Source: a bacterium (lineage in GTDB: Bacteria > Patescibacteriota > Saccharimonadia > Saccharimonadales > Saccharimonadaceae). From it: DNA of 5,009 bases. The DNA lies in the NCBI GenBank assembly GCA_030428585.1, contig JAUIDL010000053.1, positions 1 through 5,009 on the forward strand, given 5' to 3'. The position numbers were made by a program, and so were the translations under genes. Below, in pieces: positions 1 through 4,914 of this stretch. Each line of letters begins with the position of its first letter. Position 1 is the stretch's first letter. The notes below the pieces were generated by a model that saw only the letters and a list, made by a program, of their open reading frames with translations, was not told where the DNA came from and searched no databases.

Positions 1-652
1 GGTATTGCTTGTACTGAATATAGGCAAAGGAATTAAACAACAGGAAGATCGAAATGATGATGCCATAAACAAAGGCCGGTGGCGTCGCATCCGACGGAGA
101 GCCTGGCGCAAGAACCGCGACGAGAATAATCAACCAAGGCACGATACCGGCAATACACCCAAAGATGAACGGCAGCCACCCGCCCGAACCTGGGCTTTCA
201 TACTTTTCTTGTAACCAGCCGAACAGAATCATCGAAGCGTTCACCCCGGCAATCGCCAGCAATGCGCCGTAGTCGCTGATGCCAGTAATCTGCGCAATCA
301 GTAGGATCATCAGCGTTGAGCTGATCGAGTACTCTACCCATCGAAACACATTAATGTTGCGCTTCAGGCCATCACTATAGCGCGGAAAGAAGAACTTCGA
401 CGCCACAATAAAGTGAAAGAGTGCAGATAACCCCAAAAACAGCGCAACGGCATACCCAACACGGACATCAAACAGGACGATTGGCTCCGTAAAGAATGAC
501 CCTGGAGGACCAGCGAGATACGTTGCGGTCACCGGCAAGGTAAACGCATTAGAGAAATAGAGGACAACGAGCGCGAGCACGGAGTGAAACACACCAGCAA
601 TGATATTGAGTCTTCGCAATGATTGCTGAGCGTCTTTTTTGATTCTATTCAT
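1..652 (-). CDS. Heliorhodopsin, N-terminal 217 residues (3' end beyond the left edge)
   Basis: Retinal-binding light-sensing membrane protein of the heliorhodopsin family, which sits in the membrane inverted relative to type-1 rhodopsins. The reading frame is open from the ATG at 652 to the window edge. Six hydrophobic helices are visible at about residues 13-34, 63-86, 101-121, 125-146, 160-182 and 193-214. Family hallmarks are H23, H80 and the counterion E107 in RWVEYSISSTLMI, at the same numbers as in the characterised HeR-48C12 as I remember it. Further conserved blocks are LFLGLSALFHFIV, GVNASMILFGWLQEKY and FGCIAGIVPW. Helix 7, with the Schiff-base lysine (K241 in HeR-48C12), lies outside the window, so retinal binding cannot be confirmed here. 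The frame stays open upstream but has no ATG, and a TGCTATGAT box ends 6 nt before this start. The family's function is not settled; signalling and control of partner enzymes have been proposed. No retinal or carotenoid gene is visible. Family assignment is very secure. Confidence 0.95.
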   Translation of the reverse strand, partial: MNRIKKDAQQSLRRLNIIAGVFHSVLALVVLYFSNAFTLPVTATYLAGPPGSFFTEPIVLFDVRVGYAVALFLGLSALFHFIVASKFFFPRYSDGLKRNINVFRWVEYSISSTLMILLIAQITGISDYGALLAIAGVNASMILFGWLQEKYESPGSGGWLPFIFGCIAGIVPWLIILVAVLAPGSPSDATPPAFVYGIIISIFLLFNSFAYIQYKQY

Positions 653-658
653 AGAATC

Positions 659-667
659 ATCATAGCA
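659..667 (-). promoter_or_regulatory. Extended -10 promoter of the heliorhodopsin gene (leaderless start)
   Basis: On the minus strand TGCTATGAT is an extended -10 element (TG, one base, then TATGAT, 5 of 6 matches to TATAAT). Only 6 nt (GATTCT) separate it from the ATG at 652, so transcription should begin at or next to the start codon. I see no -35 hexamer at normal spacing and no ribosome binding site. It lies in the 29-bp gap after the upstream small gene, so heliorhodopsin can be transcribed independently of it. Confidence 0.6.
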
Positions 668-681
668 GTTTATGGGCCGTT

Positions 682-918
682 TTAGCTCCCAGATTCGCCA
701 TTTTCAGAGGCAAGTGGCTTCACTGGACAGTTGCCGTCACTGACGCCGATCGTCCAATTGTTACAGAGGGTCATTGCATAGTACGCCATATCACCTTCAA
801 CAACATACGGTGTACCGTCTTCTCGCTCTTCCATGAGCGACCGGAGGCGCGGGCACTCAAATCCTTTACAATCTTCGTATTGTTCTTTCACGGTGAGTTC
901 TGGGGATTGATTCGTCAT
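682..918 (-). CDS. Small four-cysteine protein of unknown function, copy 1
   Basis: I do not recognise this 78-residue protein as a named family. It is acidic, with no signal peptide or membrane helix, so it is probably cytoplasmic. Its four cysteines are arranged C17-x4-C22-x29-C52-x11-C64, which could bind a metal or form disulfides; this is inference only. The C-terminal core LCNNWTIGVSDGNCPVKP recurs in the partial gene at 4911-5009 with both cysteines and the 11-residue spacing kept. Two diverged copies with mainly conservative changes show it is a real gene. An in-frame TAA three codons upstream (922-924) fixes the start at 918 or later. There is no convincing ribosome binding site. It lies 29 bp upstream of the heliorhodopsin gene on the same strand, so readthrough co-expression is possible. 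Confidence 0.82.
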   Translation of the reverse strand: MTNQSPELTVKEQYEDCKGFECPRLRSLMEEREDGTPYVVEGDMAYYAMTLCNNWTIGVSDGNCPVKPLASENGESGS

Positions 919-1001
919 ACTTTAAATCATCACGCAGGCGTTATTATTGCGCAAGCATAAACAGCAAAAATCAACCCATATTTATTATGTATATGTACCA
1001 T

Positions 1002-1007
1002 ATTATA
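1002..1007 (-). promoter_or_regulatory. Possible -10 box for the four-cysteine gene
   Basis: A perfect TATAAT reads on the minus strand, preceded by TAC rather than the TGn seen at other starts here. No -35 hexamer is recognisable 16-18 nt upstream. It would give a leader of about 75 nt for the gene starting at 918. The surrounding sequence is AT-rich, so a chance match is possible. Confidence 0.35.
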
Positions 1008-1063
1008 GTAAATTTTACATCGGCCTCTGGTCTCTGTTTGGTTCCTAGTGTCGCCCGTCAGAG

Positions 1064-1080
1064 TATTGACCATATTGACA
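1064..1080 (+). repeat. Tandem TATTGAC heptamer, possible operator or -35 region
   Basis: TATTGAC occurs at 1064-1070 and again at 1073-1079, nearly one helical turn apart (9 bp). The second copy extends into a perfect TTGACA (1075-1080). No good -10 box follows at 16-18 nt, so it could be a regulator half-site pair rather than a -35 box, or chance. Confidence 0.3.
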
Positions 1081-1142
1081 TATAAGCATAAGCTTAGATT
1101 TGTGTTTAAAAAAGTTATGAGAGACTGACGTGAACACACACC

Positions 1143-1181
1143 CACATCGAACCATACTATTTTATTAATACGATCGATGTG
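1143..1181. repeat. Inverted repeat upstream of the LysM-CHAP gene
   Basis: CACATCGA (1143-1150) and TCGATGTG (1174-1181) form a perfect 8-bp inverted repeat around a 23-nt AT-rich spacer. It ends 5 nt before the AAGGAG ribosome binding site. It could be an operator around a promoter core, since TACTAT lies at 1155-1160, or an mRNA hairpin next to the ribosome binding site. An 8-bp repeat can also arise by chance. Confidence 0.35.
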
Positions 1182-1186
1182 TTTAT

Positions 1187-1192
1187 AAGGAG
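1187..1192 (+). promoter_or_regulatory. Ribosome binding site of the LysM-CHAP gene
   Basis: AAGGAG stands 4 nt before the ATG at 1197 and is the only strong Shine-Dalgarno match at any start in this window. It selects the ATG at 1197 over the in-frame ATG at 1179, which has no such site. It overlaps TATAAG (1184-1189), which ends 7 nt before the ATG and could itself be a -10 box. Confidence 0.7.
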
Positions 1193-1196
1193 ATAC

Positions 1197-1898
1197 ATGA
1201 AAACTAAATTAATTGTAGGCGCCCTCGGCGTCATTGCAACGCTTGCGCTTGGAAATAGTATCCCAGCGGGAGCAACCAGTAACACAACGGAGACGAAATC
1301 TGAGACGACAAGCGAAAATGTCGCTCCAGCTGAGGCTCCCAAAGAAATCATCGTGACTGTCAAAAGTGGCGATACGCTTGAAGCAATCGCGAAGGTACAC
1401 GACACCACCTACGTTCGGTTGTTTAATGCGAACCCACAAATCGCCAATCCCGATGTGATTGATGTCGGCGACAAAATTGTCATTCCTGCTGAGAAAGAAA
1501 AGCTTGAAGACCGTTTCTCGCAGCTTGCTCCCGTAGCAGTCGCTGCGGCAACGACCTACACCACCCAGGAGTACACGAGTGCACCGGTGAACTCGAGTAG
1601 TTATTATGTCGGCAACGGCATGTGGTGTACTGACTACGTGCATTCAAAGCGTCCTGACGTCGCCATTTATGGCAACGCTGGATACAACTGGATTAGCTCG
1701 GCACAGGCCGAAGGCAAGTCGACTGGATCGACGCCAAAAACAGGTGCCGTTGCCGTCATGGACGGACACGTCGCCTACGTCGAAAGCGTCAATGCCGATG
1801 GTAGCTACGTCGTCTCAGAGATGGGATGGAACTACCAAGCTGGAAATTACAACCAGCGGACGGTACAGCCGGGAGCTTTTGGGAGCTTTATCTACTAG
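1197..1898 (+). CDS. Secreted LysM-CHAP peptidoglycan hydrolase
   Basis: Probable exported cell-wall amidase or endopeptidase of 233 residues. Residues 1-27 form a signal peptide: MKTK, a hydrophobic core, then a likely cleavage after an AGA-type site near residue 26. A Ser/Thr/Glu-rich linker follows. A LysM domain (about 52-97, from VTVKSGDTLEAIAKVHDTTY to VGDKIVIP) should bind glycan chains of peptidoglycan. After an Ala/Thr-rich linker, a CHAP domain (about 135-233) carries the likely catalytic C144 (GMWCTDYV), H191 (DGHVAYVE) and E208 (VVSEMGWN). Signal peptide plus LysM plus CHAP is common in Gram-positive and Saccharibacteria secreted hydrolases. Its role may be remodelling of its own wall or, if this is an episymbiont, action on the host wall; the sequence cannot distinguish these. 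It stands alone, between a divergent promoter region and a terminator. Confidence 0.93.
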   Translation: MKTKLIVGALGVIATLALGNSIPAGATSNTTETKSETTSENVAPAEAPKEIIVTVKSGDTLEAIAKVHDTTYVRLFNANPQIANPDVIDVGDKIVIPAEKEKLEDRFSQLAPVAVAAATTYTTQEYTSAPVNSSSYYVGNGMWCTDYVHSKRPDVAIYGNAGYNWISSAQAEGKSTGSTPKTGAVAVMDGHVAYVESVNADGSYVVSEMGWNYQAGNYNQRTVQPGAFGSFIY

Positions 1899-1937
1899 AT
1901 AGTCTGTTTAGCTCGATAGCTTTCTAGCTCAAAATTT

Positions 1938-1969
1938 AATAGCTCATCTCTGCGAGGTGAGCTATTTTT
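1938..1969 (+). terminator. Intrinsic terminator after the LysM-CHAP gene
   Basis: AATAGCTCATCTC (1938-1950) pairs with GAGGTGAGCTATT (1954-1966) in a 13-bp stem that includes one T-G wobble, with a TGC loop, and a five-T tract at 1965-1969. It begins 39 bp after the stop codon. Read on the minus strand, the hairpin is followed by a weaker AAATTTT tract, so it may also stop transcription of the tag gene ending at 2013. Confidence 0.88.
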
Positions 1970-2012
1970 GTGGATCGTTTCGTTAGCGCTGGAGCACCTG
2001 CCCCGTGCCCAA

Positions 2013-2546
2013 TTACGCGCGAAAACAATCCGCTTCATGGTCGTTAATCATGCCGACCGCCTGCATAAAGGCATAGCATATGGTTGGTCCAACGAACTTG
2101 AAACCGCGCTTGAGGAGCGCTTTACTCATGTGTTGGCTGATCTCCATCGCCTTTGCCGCGTCTTTATGTTTTAGGGGCGTGTTGTCGACGAAACTCCAGA
2201 GGAAATCAGAGAAGCTCGTCCCCTCTTCTTTTATCTTCAGATATGCTTTGGCATTCTCGATGACGGCGTTCACTTTTAATCGATTCCTGATAATACCTGC
2301 GTCGGCGAGCAGTTCGTCGCGTTTGGCTTGATCGTAGTGGATAATTTTCGTGGCATCGAAGTTGTCGAAAACTTCGCGGTACCTGTCCCGTTTTTTCAAG
2401 ACGGTCAACCAGCTCAGGCCTGCCTGCGCCCCTTCGAGATTGAGCATTTCAAAAAGCAGACGGTCGTCATACGTCGGGACGCCCCATTCGTTGTCGTGGT
2501 AGGTGGTGAGTAGGGGGTTGGTGAGGGACCAGGGGCAGGGGGTCAT
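2013..2546 (-). CDS. tag: DNA-3-methyladenine glycosylase I
   Basis: Base-excision repair enzyme that removes 3-methyladenine from alkylated DNA, starting repair at an abasic site in the cytoplasm. The 177 residues align end to end with the Tag family (E. coli Tag is about 187). The N-terminus MTPCPW followed by TTYHDNEWGVP is diagnostic. Catalytic E38 lies in LEGAQAGLSW, with pocket residues Y16 and W46 kept. The four structural zinc ligands appear as C4, H17, H170 and C174 (DHEADC). KRGFKFVGPTICYAFMQAVG is the conserved C-terminal block. All key residues are present, so it should be active. The start is set by the family N-terminus. No Shine-Dalgarno or adjacent -10 box is evident. The gene is the last of three on this strand but lies 160 bp from the upstream kinase-like gene, so it probably has its own promoter. 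Confidence 0.96.
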   Translation of the reverse strand: MTPCPWSLTNPLLTTYHDNEWGVPTYDDRLLFEMLNLEGAQAGLSWLTVLKKRDRYREVFDNFDATKIIHYDQAKRDELLADAGIIRNRLKVNAVIENAKAYLKIKEEGTSFSDFLWSFVDNTPLKHKDAAKAMEISQHMSKALLKRGFKFVGPTICYAFMQAVGMINDHEADCFRA

Positions 2547-2706
2547 GGGGGCTTCTTGTTGTTTAGTGGGGTTATTGATAGCTTTAGTTTAGCAGAATCT
2601 GGTGGGCTGAGAGAGTTACCTAGGATTATCTTTTATTGGGTCGCGAAGATAGAGGGAGTTATACCCGCAATCAAGCAAAATCGTAGGTGTTTATTGAACC
2701 TCTTAT
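2547..2706. other. Intergenic spacer upstream of tag
   Basis: This 160-bp spacer separates the end of the kinase-like gene from the start of tag. On the minus strand TGCTAAACT (2594 down to 2586) resembles an extended -10 element and would give a leader of about 30 nt. It has no clear -35 box. I see no terminator hairpin and no gene here. Confidence 0.3.
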
Positions 2707-3237
2707 CTACTGATCCTCTAACACTTTTTCGAGAATCTGCTCTGCGGTCATCGTCGCATCGATTATCGGTAGATTTAGTTGTTTAGCTTGTGCCAGTCTT
2801 TCGGCGTGTCTTTCACGGTGGAAGTCGAGGACTGCAGGTTTTACGACTCTGACCGTTCCGGGAGTACGATTAATCGCTAGTCGCCTTTCAAGTTCTTCTG
2901 GAGGAACGTACATAAAGTAGGCTTTATCGAATTGATCGATGCAATCCATAATATTCCACGCATGCCCCAACACAATCACCGGCTGATTCGTCTTTATAAA
3001 ATCGGCCAAGCCGTCTTTTGAAATTCTAAAATGATTCTTTTGGAGCCACTCTTTGTCTGGGACTTCTGGGTACTCGACGATTTCACCCGTTTCGTCGCTG
3101 GTCCAGTGGCATAAATCCTGTGCTTCAGCATCATAGGCATTCACCCCTAGTTCTGCGAATTTAGCTGCGAGATATGTTTTGCCGGAACGTGATGGTCCGA
3201 AGAGTAAAATGTTTTCTTGAAGTTTGGTGGTTGGCAT
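2707..3237 (-). CDS. P-loop kinase-like NTPase (AAA_33/shikimate-kinase-like fold)
   Basis: Probable cytoplasmic small-molecule or nucleotide kinase of 176 residues with unknown substrate. A Walker A motif, GPSRSGKT (14-21), directly follows the first hydrophobic strand (NILLF). YDAE (35-38) sits where related kinases place an acidic substrate-binding segment. A hydrophobic strand PVIVLGH (86-92) matches a Walker B-like position but lacks a clear Asp. AYFMYVPPEELERRLAINR (106-124) resembles the strand-helix before the lid of adenylate- and shikimate-kinase-like proteins, followed by basic residues (R130, K133, R141, R143). LPIIDATMTAEQILEKVL is a typical C-terminal end for such kinases. Its length fits a single-domain P-loop kinase. 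It begins 25 bp after the TSUP permease stop on the same strand, but a promoter box abuts its start. Kinase chemistry is inferred from fold-level similarity. Confidence 0.85.
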   Translation of the reverse strand: MPTTKLQENILLFGPSRSGKTYLAAKFAELGVNAYDAEAQDLCHWTSDETGEIVEYPEVPDKEWLQKNHFRISKDGLADFIKTNQPVIVLGHAWNIMDCIDQFDKAYFMYVPPEELERRLAINRTPGTVRVVKPAVLDFHRERHAERLAQAKQLNLPIIDATMTAEQILEKVLEDQ

Positions 3238-3244
3238 ACGCTAA

Positions 3245-3253
3245 AGTATATCA
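3245..3253 (-). promoter_or_regulatory. Extended -10 promoter of the P-loop kinase-like gene (leaderless start)
   Basis: TGATATACT on the minus strand (TG, one base, then TATACT, 5 of 6 matches) ends 7 nt before the ATG at 3237. There is no ribosome binding site and no recognisable -35 box. It lies in the 25-bp gap after the TSUP stop codon, so this gene has its own initiation site even though it looks like part of an operon. Confidence 0.6.
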
Positions 3254-3262
3254 AAGTTCCGT

Positions 3263-4009
3263 CTAACCCACTGCCGTCACAACCAGCAAAACCCCCGCAA
3301 CGGCCGTCGTCACGGCCATAATAACCGTGACAAATTGGTCGCCTTTCTTCAGCGCAATCTTTGCGCCGATATGCGTGCCGATAAACATAGAGACCATCCC
3401 GACCAACCCGTAGCTGAGCCAGACAAAGCCACCGATGAACAGCGCGATGAATGTCACCGGCGTCAGCACTGCCGTAATGGCTCTTTTGGTTGCATTTGCC
3501 TGCAGCTTGGTTGTTCCAAATAGCAGCGTCAATACAAATAACGCCAGACTGCCGACGCCGGACCCAAACAGCGACTGTAGTGTCAGCACGCCGGTATAGG
3601 CGGTGTAGCCTGCGGCCTTACTCTTTTTTGATTTCTCGGCTTTCAGTTTCTTTTTGAGGAATAGTGTCGGCACCATCAGAATCAGGACGATTCCTAGGAT
3701 CAGTTGGAAGATGTCGCTGTCAATCCGCGTAAATATAAAAGGAGTCGCCAGACCGACGACGAGAGCGATTGGAATCATGACCTTCAGAATGTCTTTACGC
3801 AGTTGGCCGCTTTTGGCGAAAACGCTCAGACCGCCCAGCGCCGCACCAAGGCCATTCATTTTGCCAGTCGCAACCGCGACTTGTGGAGGCAAGCCAACGG
3901 CAATCATTGTCGGAATCATGATCATTCCCCCACCTCCCCCACCAATACCTGAAAGGATGCCGGCGACGAGGCCGACGACGCCGACGATGATGTAGGGGAG
4001 GAATTCCAT
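3263..4009 (-). CDS. TSUP (TauE/SafE) family membrane permease
   Basis: Inner-membrane transporter of the TSUP family (Pfam TauE/SafE), 248 residues, typical of the YfcA-like single-unit members. About eight hydrophobic segments fall at roughly 5-35, 45-65, 74-97, 99-118, 134-164, 175-196, 198-217 and 225-246. The family's internal duplication is visible. Repeat 1 has GLVAGILSGIGGGGGGMIMIP (13-33) and TGKMNGLGAALGG (48-60). Repeat 2 has LFGSGVGSLALFVLTLLFG (147-165) and NATKRA (172-177). A basic Lys-rich loop (119-131) separates the halves and is probably cytoplasmic. Characterised members move sulfite, sulfoacetate or other organosulfur or organic anions; the substrate here cannot be told, and no sulfur gene is adjacent. 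The start at 4009 gives a full-length first helix. It is divergent from the DUF4234-like gene, with 104 bp between the two starts. Confidence 0.92.
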   Translation of the reverse strand: MEFLPYIIVGVVGLVAGILSGIGGGGGGMIMIPTMIAVGLPPQVAVATGKMNGLGAALGGLSVFAKSGQLRKDILKVMIPIALVVGLATPFIFTRIDSDIFQLILGIVLILMVPTLFLKKKLKAEKSKKSKAAGYTAYTGVLTLQSLFGSGVGSLALFVLTLLFGTTKLQANATKRAITAVLTPVTFIALFIGGFVWLSYGLVGMVSMFIGTHIGAKIALKKGDQFVTVIMAVTTAVAGVLLVVTAVG

Positions 4010-4016
4010 TATATTA

Positions 4017-4025
4017 ATGGTAGCA
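4017..4025 (-). promoter_or_regulatory. Possible extended -10 promoter of the TSUP permease gene
   Basis: TGCTACCAT on the minus strand ends exactly 7 nt before the ATG at 4009, the same geometry as at the kinase-like gene. The hexamer itself is weak (TACCAT, 4 of 6 matches to TATAAT). A perfect TATAAT also occurs at 4008-4013 but overlaps the start codon, so it cannot serve this ATG. No ribosome binding site is present. Confidence 0.4.
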
Positions 4026-4096
4026 GATTTGGGGTGAGGGTGTTATGCGGTAGGTTTCAGGTTAGCTCGCATTAATGAAATTAGGCGAAGTATTAA

Positions 4097-4105
4097 TGCT
4101 ATTAT
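4097..4105 (+). promoter_or_regulatory. Extended -10 promoter of the DUF4234-like gene (leaderless start)
   Basis: TGCTATTAT (TG, C, then TATTAT, 5 of 6 matches) ends 8 nt before the ATG at 4114 and only 2 nt before the in-frame ATG at 4108. Transcription should start about 7 nt after the box, downstream of 4108, so 4114 is the likelier start codon. There is no ribosome binding site before either ATG. Confidence 0.55.
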
Positions 4106-4113
4106 GAATGCAT

Positions 4114-4914
4114 ATGAAAAAGATACCCTTATGGCGCATGATTGTTTTGCAGATTGTGACGCTCGGATTTTATGAGTTTTATTGGCTCGCTGTACAAAAG
4201 AAATATGTAGAGAGAACAACCAAGGATACACTGCCTTCGACAAACTGGCTGATTGTTGCTGCAGTACTGATGTTTATATACTTCGTATTCTCCGTATGGC
4301 ATCTCTTCATACCTGGCGATGATGTAAAGAATGAACTAATAACGCTCTCTCTGATAGTTTTATTTGGATTTGCTTCGATTATCATCCATTTAATCTGGAG
4401 TATTTTCTTTTATATAGCCGCCAACAAGATCATCGGCGATCGAGTAAAGCTCGTTTGGTTGATTGTCTATCTGATTACGTTCCGTGTCAGCTCGCTTATC
4501 GCACAATTCTACGCAAACAGAAAACCCAATCCAAAGACAAAAGTGCCAAGTACGCGGTTCATCACGATATCTGTCGTATTGTTAGCTTTCGCGTACATCA
4601 TTATTCCTATCATAGTGACGATTGGCATGGTTTTCTATATCGGACAAGCGGTGTACACAACCAATGCGGCGATTGAAAGTGACGCGCTATACCAAGAGTA
4701 CGACCGAAAGGCGATCGTGCTAGATAAACAATATGCAGGATGCCTCGAAGCGCTTGATGAAGACTTCCCAGTTGTTGCAATCGATGACACAGAAGCCAAG
4801 GCTTACTTGGCGGCATACGATGCATGTGAAGACATTCGACTTGAGCAAAATAAAGCGGTTGATGACCGAGATGCTCGATATGATGAGCTGTTTGAGAGTA
4901 GTTGGGAAATTTAG
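4114..4914 (+). CDS. DUF4234-like five-helix membrane protein with acidic C-terminal domain
   Basis: Integral membrane protein of unknown function, 266 residues from the ATG at 4114 (268 from 4108). The N-terminus, PLWRMIVLQIVTLGFYEFYW, resembles the opening helix of DUF4234-type proteins; this match is from memory and moderate. Hydrophobic segments lie at about 9-27, 44-65, 74-103, 112-133 and 149-178. The loop at 134-148 (NRKPNPKTK) is strongly basic and probably cytoplasmic, which would place the last 85 residues outside the membrane. That tail is rich in Asp and Glu, appears helical, and has two cysteines (C210, C238) that could form a disulfide if exported; topology is inferred. It is transcribed away from the TSUP gene, and its stop codon overlaps that of the convergent small-protein gene. 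Confidence 0.8.
   Translation: MKKIPLWRMIVLQIVTLGFYEFYWLAVQKKYVERTTKDTLPSTNWLIVAAVLMFIYFVFSVWHLFIPGDDVKNELITLSLIVLFGFASIIIHLIWSIFFYIAANKIIGDRVKLVWLIVYLITFRVSSLIAQFYANRKPNPKTKVPSTRFITISVVLLAFAYIIIPIIVTIGMVFYIGQAVYTTNAAIESDALYQEYDRKAIVLDKQYAGCLEALDEDFPVVAIDDTEAKAYLAAYDACEDIRLEQNKAVDDRDARYDELFESSWEI

Larger units (their letters stand above)
919..1196. other. Divergent intergenic region
   Basis: This 278-bp spacer lies between the divergently transcribed four-cysteine gene and the LysM-CHAP gene, and is the longest non-coding stretch here. It is AT-rich, mainly around 955-1020 and 1080-1185. It holds a TATAAT facing the minus-strand genes, a tandem TATTGAC heptamer, and an 8-bp inverted repeat just before the ribosome binding site of the LysM-CHAP gene. 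The open frame at 930-1145 on the minus strand looks random in composition and shows no family motif, so I treat the region as regulatory. Confidence 0.6.

Noticed and set aside
5..214. Plus-strand open frame of 69 codons
   Set aside because: It lies antisense to the unmistakable heliorhodopsin frame and has a low-complexity Arg-rich product typical of a shadow frame.
930..1145. Minus-strand open frame of 71 codons upstream of the four-cysteine gene
   Set aside because: No ribosome binding site, no family motif and a random-looking composition. It spans AT-rich sequence that looks regulatory.
1209..1643. Minus-strand open frame of 144 codons
   Set aside because: It is wholly antisense to the LysM-CHAP gene, whose domains and catalytic residues are clear. 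The product is Cys/Arg-rich and unlike any family.
1906..1964. Repeated TAGCT words after the LysM-CHAP stop codon, considered as a repeat array
   Set aside because: Spacing is irregular, and the copies at the right end are explained by the arms of the terminator hairpin.
2556..2786. Plus-strand open frame of 76 codons across the spacer upstream of tag
   Set aside because: It overlaps the 3' end of the kinase-like gene antisense, has no start signals and no recognisable domain.
2013..4009. A single three-gene operon (TSUP, kinase-like, tag)
   Set aside because: The kinase-like gene has its own promoter box against its start, tag lies 160 bp further on, and the functions do not form a pathway. 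Readthrough remains possible.
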